A DNA stretch of 64,000 nucleotides, from contig NC_052504.1 of the NCBI RefSeq assembly GCF_014356525.2, forward strand, positions 58,469,137 through 58,533,136, in the 5' to 3' direction. This DNA comes from Nilaparvata lugens (Eukaryota; Arthropoda; Insecta; Hemiptera; Delphacidae). The translations under genes were made by a program, and so were the position numbers. The notes under the pieces were generated by a model that saw nothing but the letters and a program-made list of their open reading frames with translations, made no database searches and was not told where the DNA came from. Below are positions 11,301-20,206 of the stretch, piece by piece. Position 1 is the first letter of the stretch. Every line of letters starts with the position of its first letter.

Positions 11301-13674
11301 TCCGTCCTCAGTCACCAATACTCTATCATTTTCATCACTGTTATATGTCATTACTTTCGATTTATCAAAATTTACTTTCATTCCAATCTTTTTTGTTACT
11401 TCAATCATATCTTTCAACATACCGCATACCTCCTCCGTATCATTTCCAACTATAACAATATCATCAGCAAATTTCAAGGCATTTAATTTCACACCGTTGA
11501 TATTGATGCCTCTCTCTTGCCATTGCAACTTCATTAGAGATTTTTCTAAGACTGCGTTAAATATTTTAGCTGATGGTATATCTCCCTGTCTCAAGCCTCT
11601 ATTCACTTGCATCACTCTACTTTTTCCTCTCAAGCTGAACTCACTTTTCATATTTCCGTAGATGAATCTGAATATTTCCAAGTACTTATTGCTTATTCCC
11701 AGGTCTTCAAGTGTCTGTATTACAGCTGCTGTGTTGATTTTATCAAAAGCCTTCTCAAAGTCTTTGTATCTTGTAACTTGTATCTTTTAGTAGAATAACA
11801 ATAAACATCCATCCATCTATCCTCTTCTATACTATAATAAAGGAAAGAACTGGATTATGCACGTATATACGTGTGAAGTATAAAAAACTATGTTAGACGC
11901 ATCATCACGTCTGAACTACTAGACTGATTAACTTGAAATTTTGCATATAGATTCTTGCTAGAAGATAGGTATGATTGGGGATCCTTTTCGAATAATAAAA
12001 ACAGGTTTTCTGTCGCACCCAAATTTTTTCCGCCATTTTGATTCCAACTTCTTTTTTTCTAATTGAAAGGTGTGTATATGATGATACATGATTCCGATAC
12101 AGGATTTACAGAGGAAAGGTATGGTGAAAACCGCACATCGATATCTCAAATCTTTCAAAATTTATTCTCATTCATTTCCTTTATTATAGTATAGAACTGG
12201 CTCAAACACGTATACACGTGTGAAGGATAGGAAAATTATGTTAGACGCATCATCACGTCTGAGCTAATGGACTAATTTACTTGAGATGTTGCATATGAAT
12301 TCTTAATCAACCGAGGATTCTTATAGGCCTATTTTCAATTCTTCTAGATTTCATTACGTCAAGTTTTCAGTTTGTCAAGTTTTAAAATAGACCCTTGCGA
12401 AGCACGGGTTACCTGCTAGTAATATATATTTTACGTGTTTCGAGGTATCCGCACTTTAAGGTGTGACATTAAAAAAAAACACACTTTTGCCGTCAATGTT
12501 TTGCTCTATCTGACCTTATATTTTTTTAACGATGTATGAAAAAATCCATACTTATTATGAGCTTATAGAGCATTTTCTTCAATTTTATGTACAATTCCAT
12601 TATTTTACTCATTTCCCTACAACTTTTGAAGCAGTTTGAGTATTGAGTGTGAAATCTTCAGCTCTGCAACAATAGATCAATTGACAAAGGAAATTGGAGA
12701 GTACGATTGGAACACAATTTTGGATTTAGCAGCTTTGTTGGGGAGTAGTAAGGAGGTGGTGAGGCTGGTGAGTCAACTTTACCCATCCTCTTGTGCTAAA
12801 GGGATGAGCTAGGTTAAAAAGTTGTATTTTTTCATCTTTTGTTTACTCACATCTTAATGCGCTCCACTGACATGACTAACTAGACAAAAACGAAGCTTGA
12901 TAAATTTTCTACAAGCTTTGTTCAGTGGAGGTTTGTGATATCTTCAATAGCATGGATTTTTTCTTATAGGCTATCGTTGAAAATGTATAAGATCAAATTG
13001 GAGGCAAACGTGTTTTTTTCAAAAAAATTAGATTGCGGATATTTCGAAAACTGTAGAAGATATGGAAAAAGTTGTCAGATAAATGTTGTAGGAAATTGTG
13101 TATGTTTCAATTTTGTTCTGAATAGTCATGTTCTTATAACGCAAAGTTTTCGAGATATATGCGAGAAACCAAAAAATGGGTACGTTGAACCCAAGGATAG
13201 TATATAGCTACTTACTTTATGAATAAATAGTTGATTAATTATTTACTATTCTTGCGCTGAACCACCCCACAATCTTAGGACAGGGGGTAGGGGTGGGACT
13301 TTTGATATGTATACCTCCTAACTCTCCTTGACAGATCTGCGGTGTCAAAAATTGTCTCCCAAACCATTCGTTGACTGGACTATAAAATAAGTAAGACTTC
13401 TGGAAATAGCATTATTAAGCGTAACCAGACTATCGAGATTGACACTAGGCCTCTTCTTTTTCAAAGCTGTTGGAGCAATCAATGAGTTTCTCAAATTCTA
13501 TTAAAAGTAATGTTTTTTCTGTTATAGGAATTTAACTGAATATGATTTAATTTTTGTTGCAGGAAAAGGCGTGGAGCAATCAACTCTAAGCAGTTGGCAT
13601 TCCTTTCGGCATACAGGCCGAAATCGAGGCTGAAGATGAAGAACGGACACAAGAACTCGTGCTGTGTCCAGTAA
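5259..13674 (+). CDS. PRL-1: PRL-1 phosphatase (protein tyrosine phosphatase type IVA), four coding exons
   Basis: Joining 5259-5378, 6422-6553, 8140-8306 and 13563-13674 gives one open frame of 176 codons, the usual length of insect PRL-1. All introns are GT-AG and the phases match. The family is a prenylated dual-specificity phosphatase of the plasma membrane and endosomes, linked to growth signalling and to binding CNNM magnesium transporters (established knowledge). Visible in the sequence are the P-loop HCVAGLGR with catalytic Cys109 and Arg115, the general-acid loop with Asp77 (YDDG), the redox-partner Cys54, a basic tail, and the C-terminal CCVQ prenylation box at 173-176. The start at 5259 (MADTMRQKD) was chosen because insect orthologues have three residues before an internal Met in the same context. 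Introns 1 to 3 carry several mobile elements, but no coding exon is damaged. Confidence 0.96.
5560..5935 (+). repeat. Unnamed dispersed repeat in PRL-1 intron 1
   Basis: This segment resembles, in inverted orientation, the sequence near 12935-13385. Shared words are a CCCACCCCTACCCCCTG block, an ACGTGTTTGCC / ACACGTTTGCC block and a tract describing GATATCCG. A third, shorter relative runs in the same orientation at about 12435-12605. No coding content is seen. The two copies near 12.4-13.4 kb face each other, so the family may be a decayed foldback element. Confidence 0.55.
6422..6553 (+). CDS. PRL-1: PRL-1 coding exon 2
   Basis: Encodes residues 41-84, from ELKKHNVKD to the general-acid loop DDGTSPPSD. 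The acceptor TTTGGCAG precedes it and the donor GTGAGT follows. Both boundaries are phase 0. It includes Cys54, the family's regulatory disulfide partner. Confidence 0.95.
7085..7272. mobile_element. PIF/Harbinger-type MITE in PRL-1 intron 2
   Basis: A 188-bp inverted repeat whose two arms of about 78 bases pair with only a few mismatches around a short centre. The termini are GGCTCA and TGAGCC. It is flanked by the trinucleotide TTA at 7082-7084 and again at 7273-7275, the 3-bp TWA target duplication expected of PIF/Harbinger elements. It has no coding capacity. Confidence 0.75.
8140..8306 (+). CDS. PRL-1: PRL-1 coding exon 3 (catalytic P-loop)
   Basis: Encodes residues 85-140, including [11 protein letters not shown]. 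The acceptor is ATTGCAG and the donor GTGAGTG interrupts a Lys codon (AA then G). The exon is markedly GC-richer than the flanking introns, as expected of real coding sequence here. Confidence 0.95.
8622..8775 (+). mobile_element. LINE/SINE-type 3' tail with (TTA)n end
   Basis: A block containing GGAGGAAACGATAAATCG and GGTCCCGACTACC, followed by a C-rich stretch, ends in a TTATTATTATTATTA run. This composition resembles the 3' ends of some arthropod non-LTR elements and the SINEs that share them. No terminal repeat or coding sequence is present. The family name is not certain. Confidence 0.45.
9467..10400. mobile_element. 0.93-kb foldback element in PRL-1 intron 3
   Basis: The two halves are reverse complements with only occasional mismatches. 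For example, TGAAATGTTTGATACACATC at 9467 pairs with the end at 10400. Pairing runs with short gaps through about 9848 / 10018 and again through a GGCAGGGCAGGA / TCCTGCCCTGCTA block near 9920 / 9987, leaving a loop of roughly 55 bases that itself contains a small palindrome. No open frame is present. Target duplication and superfamily are unresolved. Confidence 0.8.
10540..11780 (-). pseudogene. Truncated, frameshifted LINE reverse transcriptase
   Basis: Reading the minus strand from 11780, RT motif A appears as [12 protein letters not shown], then a GLRQGD motif B, then the catalytic FADDIVI. A +/- frame shift near 11200 leads into a C-terminal part with GHIART and RRSRGRP, typical of the end of arthropod non-LTR pol proteins. 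Everything before motif A (endonuclease and RT N-terminus) is missing, so this is a 5'-truncated copy. The minus-strand 3' side ends in an AT-rich TTTATTTATTTA-like tail near 10505-10520. The open frames read on the + strand over 10645-11197 are antisense shadows of this element. RTE- or Craft-like assignment is a guess. Confidence 0.85.
11826..12419 (+). mobile_element. Non-autonomous Helitron (tandem pair)
   Basis: The element starts TCTATACTATAATAAAGGAA and ends in CTAG. An imperfect short hairpin (ACCC, TGC, loop GAA, GCA, GGGT) sits six bases before the CTAG, and a T follows it. TC start, hairpin, CTAR end and lack of inverted repeats are the Helitron signature. A second start-like sequence (TTATTATAGTATAGAACTGG) at about 12181 shows that two copies are joined head to tail. 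No coding capacity. The same family recurs at 17221-17463. Confidence 0.72.
12435..13390. repeat. Unnamed dispersed repeat, facing copies
   Basis: The left part (about 12435-12605) is similar to 5790-5935 in direct orientation. The right part (about 12935-13385) is similar to 5560-5850 in inverted orientation, giving a diverged foldback arrangement. The long + frame at 12935-13207 lies inside it and has no recognisable domain. Confidence 0.5.
13563..13674 (+). CDS. PRL-1: PRL-1 coding exon 4 (C-terminus with prenylation box)
   Basis: Encodes the last residues, from [14 protein letters not shown] to the basic region and CCVQ, with stop TAA at 13672-13674. The acceptor TTGTTGCAG precedes it. 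The CCVQ end fits farnesylation, as known for this family. Confidence 0.95.
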
Positions 13675-14090
13675 TAGCCTACTACAGTTCTATGTTTAGT
13701 TCGTGTGTGTGTACTGTGTGTAGTCACACGCACTGTATTTTTGGTTACTCTCAAGTCAGACTTAGCTTAGAAATACTACATATTATATAAATAAGTATTC
13801 GTAACTCATTACCTTATTTAATTTTCAAATCGTTCATCAATGAGTTTTCTTATAAATGCCTCTCGACTTCTATTTAGTGATTATCTCGACTGACGATAAC
13901 AACCACTCTGAAATTGTAGACAAAAAATAGTAGTTCTCTGCCAAATTTAATGTGATTCTTCTATTTTACTTCGTGTGCAAAATCAATTCTTGAAAGAGTT
14001 CTCTGTGATCTGAAGCATATTACACGCCAATTGATAAAATATGTGTATTGTTCAAGTAGAAGTAATCGTATAATAAACTGCGCTTTCTTC
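13675..14090 (+). other. PRL-1: Probable PRL-1 3' untranslated region
   Basis: The stretch follows the stop codon without a splice signal or other gene. A canonical AATAAA polyadenylation signal sits at 14072-14077. A second AATAAA at 16051-16056 could serve a longer transcript form. The 3' end was not determined. Confidence 0.4.
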
Positions 14091-14099
14091 AGCTTCCAC

Positions 14100-16600
14100 A
14101 ATACACAAGTTCATCAATTCGTGTTTATATTAGCTCTACAACCGTAAACTACATGTATACTTGTGCTACTGTGTATTAGTTTCTATATTATACGATATAG
14201 ACACTCCGTTCGTATTAATGCTTTAATAATTCTATTATTCTTGACGGTGAAAGATTACCAGTTTGAATAATATTAAGTTCATCATCACCAATATTATGTT
14301 CACTGTTAGAGAATGGCGTGAATATATGAATATATAGGTACTTCGTCATCCAATAAGTTTCAGTATAGTGTTCTATATGTTAAGCACTTTACCACTAGCC
14401 GATCATGATATTTATTATTAGAGATCGTTATTTATTTAACATATTACCGATTGAAGAAACAGTTATTGTTACATTATTATTATTTATTTGATATTGTTCT
14501 CTCATTACCATGTCTCAAAGTAACATGTAGTAACCCTACAACATTCTACCTGTAAATAATTTGTCTTAAACCTTCAATTTTATGCCTTTCATTCAAAAAT
14601 TGCAAACATTGAATTATATATTGAAACTTTACTTCCTTGCACCAAGAGGTACTTTGAAATGTTACGGAGATCACAGACTACCTCCTGGCTCACTTGAATC
14701 TAGGCTTCTTTTTTACTGTTTTTGTCATTGTAAACGTCCCACCCACAGTTCAGGCCGTAATTAACATATCCACTGAAATTTCTTTGTTAGTAACTTCTGT
14801 ATGGTAAATTGCATACTTTTATTTTTGTGATTATTATATTTTTGGTAATACCGGATTTACAACCTCTCTACACTTCTAAATTCAGGTCAATTTCCAAAAA
14901 TGCTGGAATTCCAAGTAAATTTGGCAATTTTCTACTCTCACATCTCAAGTCTATCGTTCTGGATAATTTGGTGATCAATGTGACTTTACATTTTTCTAGG
15001 TTCTTGAAAAGATATTAGGTACTGCTAACGAAGTAAATTGAATACAATTCAATTGAGAAGCTCAAGCATTTTCGATTCATGTTTAATAATAGTTCAGTCT
15101 TTGAGTTTCATTGTCAGGAATACTCAGAATATATCTAACAATACTGAAGTCTATTAATAAGCAAATTATCCATGAGGTAGGCTTTGTGAGTCCTCAGAAA
15201 TAAAACTATATTTGTAAAGAAAGCTTCGCCATAAAAAAATAACTTATTATACCTCATGTAGCCTACCGAATTTTGAAATTTGATGTTCACAAAAAATCAT
15301 TTACCAGAACAGAACGTGAAGACTCTTCCTTGTTATTGATCAAATTCTGAATCTAGATGATAAATAGAATCACTATGCCATTTCGATTGCTACCAAAATC
15401 CCAAATAATATATTTCAATTATATCTTAGTTTTGTTGCCAGATTTTGTTGAAATTGAATTCACGATGAATTTCCTAACATCAAGTTGATAACAAAGATTC
15501 TTTTTAAATGGGACATTATCTAGATAAAAATGGAAAACCCATCAGTTAAAAAAGTTTTTTTTTTTGGTGAAATATTTTAGTGTGAAAGATATTATTTTAT
15601 TAATTGTTTTCATATCATTTAGTCTGATTTCATATTAATTAGTCATAAATTCGATATTTTATTAACTGCACAATGACTGACCTGATAACTCTCATACCAT
15701 TCAGTTTCTATTGATACATCATCCCATCAGGCAATACATCATACATCTTTGAGCGTAAACGAACTCACATACTCACTACATCACCATCGATTTTCTGTTT
15801 CAAGTTATTTTATGTTTCATGATTATTCATCCTAGAATAGAATTCCCGTACCAAATAATACATTTCGAAAAGGACCACGGCCGAATTTATCATATATAAT
15901 ATAATATAGCTAGATGAAATTACTCACCAATGTAATATTTTTGTTTCTCATTACAATAATGTTGTAAAACTTTTCTCTGATTGACATTGGTTCAGTGTTA
16001 TGAACCAGAACTATTATATGCGTTGAATTTTTATATTATTTGGTGAAGTTAATAAAGGCATTTCTGTCTCTGCAACTGAACTTGTCCATCCCTTATCCTT
16101 TTCTACGCAGTTTTGCTTGTTCCTAAACCTAGAACAGACGTTGGTTTTCACGTGTCAGAAGCTTGAAAGGTGGTTCGGAACCCATCTATTATCATTCTTC
16201 CAAAGCACAAGTCGTATATAAGTGATGCTTTATAGCAAAAACATATGAATTAAAATGTTTGCAATGGTAAAGAAGGCCTATTTGTTATTTTTTAAAATAC
16301 TTTCTTTGCACAGTACTAAAAATATCAACAACATTTGAGACAGCTCATTCTTTGGTTGAATTTTTCCTGTGAATTGAATGGCATGTATTTATCATGCCAT
16401 TTATGAGTACAGTTGAAATGTCCAAATCGACTCATTACTTTCTATGGTGATATAAGAAAGCTATGTGGTCTTATTCGGCGTTTGAAGCCTGTTTCTGCCT
16501 ACTATGGAAACTCTGGGATGATACATATTTTATATTTTTAACAGTGTTAAAAACCCTTGGAAATTATCAGCTGCTTTTTCAAGGAATAATTAATGTCCTT
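14100..16600. other. AT-rich intergenic stretch, nothing identified
   Basis: Apart from the possible second PRL-1 polyadenylation signal at 16051, no gene, RNA or complete mobile element was recognised. Short open frames at 14582 and 14809 lack domain or splice support. Confidence 0.5.
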
Positions 16601-16604
16601 TAGC

Positions 16605-16765
16605 GAGTTTTCCCAGGGATGAGACCTAGTGCAATTGACTTTTCATATTATAAACCTACTATGTTCCAAATTTCGTGAGAATTGTTAGAGCCGTTTTCGA
16701 GATCCGGTGACATACACATATAAACATACACACAGAAATTGCTCGTTTAATAATTAATATAGGAC
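16605..16765 (+). repeat. Repeat fragment related to the 59-62 kb duplicated unit
   Basis: The order TTTTCCCAGG-ATGAGAC, then GAGCCGTTTTCGAGA, then CATACACA-rich sequence matches the order in the units at 59206 and 60963. It is a diverged relative of the same dispersed family, without coding content. Confidence 0.5.
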
Positions 16766-16822
16766 TAACCTAGGATCACTTTTTGTGTAGTTGAGAAGTT
16801 GATATTGTGGTAATTATTCATA

Positions 16823-16968
16823 TTGAATGAAAAAGACTAAGAAATTGTCAAAAAACCACTGATTTATTGATAATTAGAAAGACCGGTTTCGGTAATAACC
16901 GAAACCGGTCTTTCTAATTATCAATAAATCAGTGGTTTTTTGACAATTTCTTAGTCTTTTTCATTCAA
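16823..16968. repeat. Perfect 146-bp palindrome
   Basis: The arms 16823-16893 and 16898-16968 (71 bases each) are exact reverse complements around a 4-base centre (AATA). The central part contains GAAACCGGTC / GACCGGTTTC. It lies inside a decayed Helitron copy (about 16770-17220). An exact palindrome of this size suggests a very young foldback insertion or a replication-generated inverted duplication. Confidence 0.95.
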
Positions 16969-16969
16969 A

Positions 16970-17220
16970 ATCTAACCTATTTTTAATAGCCTACTTCGAG
17001 ATTTCATTACGTAAAGTTTTCAATTTGTCATGCTTCCAGTTGTATGGAAACAGCTGAACATTTCTTTTAAAGGGAAATTAAAAGATAGGTATGATTTTTC
17101 TACTCGGATGAAAATAGCCTAACTGATTTTCTGTCGCATCAAAATTTTTGTCCGCCATTTTAAATTCAACTCGAACCATTCAAAAGTTATTCTCATTCAA
17201 AGATACTGATAAATCATCCA
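16970..17220 (+). mobile_element. Helitron remnant
   Basis: It shares internal words with the Helitron at 11826 (TTCATTACGT, TTTTCTGTCGCA, CCGCCATTTT). It abuts the complete short copy at 17221, giving a head-to-tail arrangement like that at 11826-12419. Confidence 0.5.
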
Positions 17221-17463
17221 TCTATACTATAATAATGGAAAGAACTGGCTTTTAGCCTACACGTAACGGGATAGGGAAATTATGTTTGACGCATCATCAC
17301 GTCTGAACTAATGAACTGATTGACTTGAAATTTTGCATAAAGATTCTTTATTAACCGAGGATGGTTATAGGCCTATTTTCAATTTTCCAATATTTTATAA
17401 CGTCAAGTTTTCAGTTTGTAAAGTTTTAAAATATACCCTTGCGAAGCACGGGTTACCTGCTAG
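17221..17463 (+). mobile_element. Short non-autonomous Helitron
   Basis: Starts TCTATACTATAATAATGG directly after an A. Ends GGGTTACCTGCTAG directly before a T, as expected for insertion into AT. The internal GACGCATCATCACGTCTGA and the terminal hairpin match the 11826 family. Confidence 0.72.
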
Positions 17464-17671
17464 TCATTAATATGATAAGTTTCTTTTAATTAGTGAAATA
17501 GTTTTTGGTGTGTAAACCTTTCATTTCCGAAGTATTGTTATTAATTCCGTTTGGGAATGAAGCATTGTTATATTATATTGTTGATTCTATAGGTTTTGAA
17601 TATTCCACGTCAGGGTGTTCGGAACCTGAAATTGGAAAACACGTCATTAGAATGAATTCTCATTATGAAAT

Positions 17672-18393
17672 TGTATGGGAACCCTACAATAAGTTGGAGA
17701 CTGCTGTAGATTATATAATACTGTAACTTTCAGGATGAGTTATTTGACAAAAAAATACTTACCTTTTGACGTGTAACATAATTTAAACCCCTCATAAGGG
17801 GGTGACTCAGAGGTTGTAACTCGAATATTTTAAATTTAAACACCCATTGTGTGGTACATCATTTTAAAGGCCTTTATAAAACAAGAAATATGGCATAGAT
17901 AAAAATGTTCTATGATACTTTTATCCAAAATGGCGGTTGATTAAGATTTGAAAGAAATGAGGGGTTGTAACTCGAATATTTTAAATTTGAACACCCATTG
18001 TGTGGTACACCATTATCAAGGCCTTTTTAAAACAAGAAAGATGACTTCAATAAAAATGTTCTATGATACTTGTATCCGAAATGGCGGCTGATTGAAATTT
18101 ATCAATTATTTCATTAAAAACTAAAGCTTCAATCAGTCGCCAATTTGGATACAAGTATCATAGAACATTTTTACTGATGCGATCTTTCTTGTTTTATAAA
18201 GGCCTTTAAAATGATGTACCACACAATGGGTGTTTACATTTAAAATATTCGAGTTACAACCCTCAAGTCACCCCTTATGAAGGGTTGAAATTCAGTTGTG
18301 CGTCAAAATGTGAAGTATTTGACCAAAAGCGTATCCTGAAAGTTACCGTATTATATCTACTACAGTCTCCAATTTATTGAAGGGTTCCCATAC
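17672..18393. mobile_element. Foldback element with internal direct duplication
   Basis: The ends TGTATGGGAACCCT and GGGTTCCCATACA are inverted, and pairing extends inward over about 290 bases. The left arm contains a 150-base unit in tandem (starting near 17813 and 17963, core GGTTGTAACTCGAATATTTT), while the right arm carries it once in inverse. No transposase is seen. Confidence 0.75.
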
Positions 18394-18487
18394 ATATGAC
18401 ATACATAATTTATTACTCACTCTGTATATAATATTGTGATTATACTTTTTGATTTTTTCCTATTTCTATTACTAATATAAAAATATA

Positions 18488-18839
18488 AAAGGGTGATTAT
18501 CAACTCTGAAAGCACATAAATATTTATTAAAATTACTTACCGAATTGAGAAAGATGTCATTTTGTTACAAAACACTTCAAGTTTAAGGTGTGGGTGTTAT
18601 TTTGGTTCGATGTGACAGCCGTTGGTAATGCGACATACATCCCACCGATAATCGATTTCTTGCCACACTCGTACCAGAATATCAGGTGCAATCGCAGCGA
18701 TCCGAATGTGATCCGATTTCGGAGGTCATTAAGTAAGATTGTCTGGTAGAGGCGGAACATAAACCTTACCCTTAATGAAACCCCACAGGAAGAAACCCAT
18801 CTATCATAAATCCTTTCAAGTCCTTTTATAATCACCCTG
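18488..18839 (-). mobile_element. Internally deleted mariner-like element with transposase 3' remnant
   Basis: The termini GGGTGATTAT and ATAATCACCC are inverted and flanked by TA on both sides. The minus strand encodes a decayed C-terminal transposase segment (FLWGFIKGKVYVPPLP, two stops, then VWQEIDYRWDVCRITNG). It aligns by eye with the end of the intact transposase at 57696-58754 (FLWGYIKDRVFIPPLP and VWSEFDYRVDICRVANG). It is therefore a deletion derivative of a sister subfamily. Confidence 0.75.
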
Positions 18840-18845
18840 TATAAT

Positions 18846-19040
18846 TGGCAGATTATGTGGGGCGGAAAGAGCAGGATTTGGTTTTGGATGAAGTGAAAGG
18901 ACCATCTCGTGGTAGACCTAAGCTGTGTTGGAAATACAGAACAGCGGCTGACTTGCAAGAGAACGGTTGGAAGGAGAGAGGAAACATTGGACAGGGTGTT
19001 GTGGAGAAGAAAAGACTGCAATGAATGAATGACGACCCCG
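18846..19040 (+). pseudogene. LINE pol C-terminal scrap
   Basis: A short + frame reads VKGPSRGRPKLCWK and then a charged tail, the RGRP-x-x-W signature found at the C-terminus of many non-LTR pol proteins. No RT domain is attached. Confidence 0.5.
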
Positions 19041-19314
19041 TTCAAACTGAATAAAGGCAAAGTAAAAGAGGAAGAAAGAACATACATATTTAAAAATCAA
19101 TACTTGAAAGTCTAGGTATCTCATGATTCTCGATTTCCTTGGCACATTCTTCTTGGAACTATCGCAATGTAGTTATTTTTTATTTTAAGAAAAGGGTTTT
19201 ATACAAATTATCGTACTTGATGAACTTTTTTGGAAAAGTGCTGTATTCTATGAAAAAGTGCTAATTTGTTTTTGTCGTGGAATAAAAAACATATATTATT
19301 CTATTACATCATGT

Positions 19315-20188
19315 TGTAACATTAAATTGATTGAACAGTGGTATCCATCATTTGTAATAAATGATTGGTGACCTGTTTGGTAAGAGTAATAAAAGGGGGC
19401 GATCCACCAGTTCCCAGACGGGAACACTGTAAATTGTTGTTGCGTAGCATTTGATGGTAGAGCAACTAGATGTTTTTTTTGAAATTGAAAGAAAAACATT
19501 TTTTTGTTTTTTTAGGAGTCAGATTTATTTTATTTAAAAGAAGAAATTCCTGTGAGATTTAAATGTGAATTTTAACATATTTTTGTTTTATAAAATTAGT
19601 TATGCTACAACTATTTTAATACAGAACAATTAAGGAAGTTTATGAAATTTTGAGCATTTAATCAATTCTATTAAAATTAAAATAAACTTGTTGCCAATGA
19701 TTTTACAAAACGTTAGACAGAATTGTGTTGGACAGATTATTGTGTTTTTTATTTTAACTGGTTATATGACAGTTTAAAAAGCATTATTCATTTATAATTA
19801 ATTTGGAATTTCTAAAATCAAAACAATATTGAAAAATAAATTGAATGTGGAACGATACCGTTTTACAGTTGATGTCCATCCTAAGTTGCCATGGTCTGAA
19901 TGGAGAACCAGGGGATGTCCATCCACGGGTCAGCTCGGTCTGTCTCAGGAGGTAGGCGATGAAAAAGTGTGTGAAAATATTCAGAAGAAAAGTGGAAAGC
20001 TTTTTCCACTAGCTGGCTGGAGGGGAGACTAGAATGCTAGCCCCACTTCTACCCCTCCTCAGCGTTTTTACTCTGTCAGCCAAAACTGTCTGATCAGCTT
20101 TTAGTTTTTAAAGTTGAAAAAAAATTATTCCTCTTATTAGGGAAGAAACTGATGTTTGGGGGTTTGTCAAACCTTCTGGTTCATGACA
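19315..20188 (-). mobile_element. Solo Gypsy LTR (874 bp) with 4-bp target duplication
   Basis: Begins TGTAACATTAAATTGATTGA and ends GGTTCATGACA, with ATGT directly before (19311-19314) and after (20189-20192). It is near-identical along its length to the LTR at 31427-32303, whose internal region encodes gag on the minus strand, so the LTR's own sense is minus. No internal sequence remains, as after LTR-LTR recombination. It lies 18 bases beyond the readthrough stop of the adjacent transporter exon. Confidence 0.92.
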
Positions 20189-20206
20189 ATGTACGGTAGG
20201 TTCTTT

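Noticed and set aside
18557..19087. 176-codon minus frame
   Set aside because: It is a wrong-frame reading across a deleted mariner-like element and a LINE scrap. The meaningful transposase remnant is in another frame with stops.
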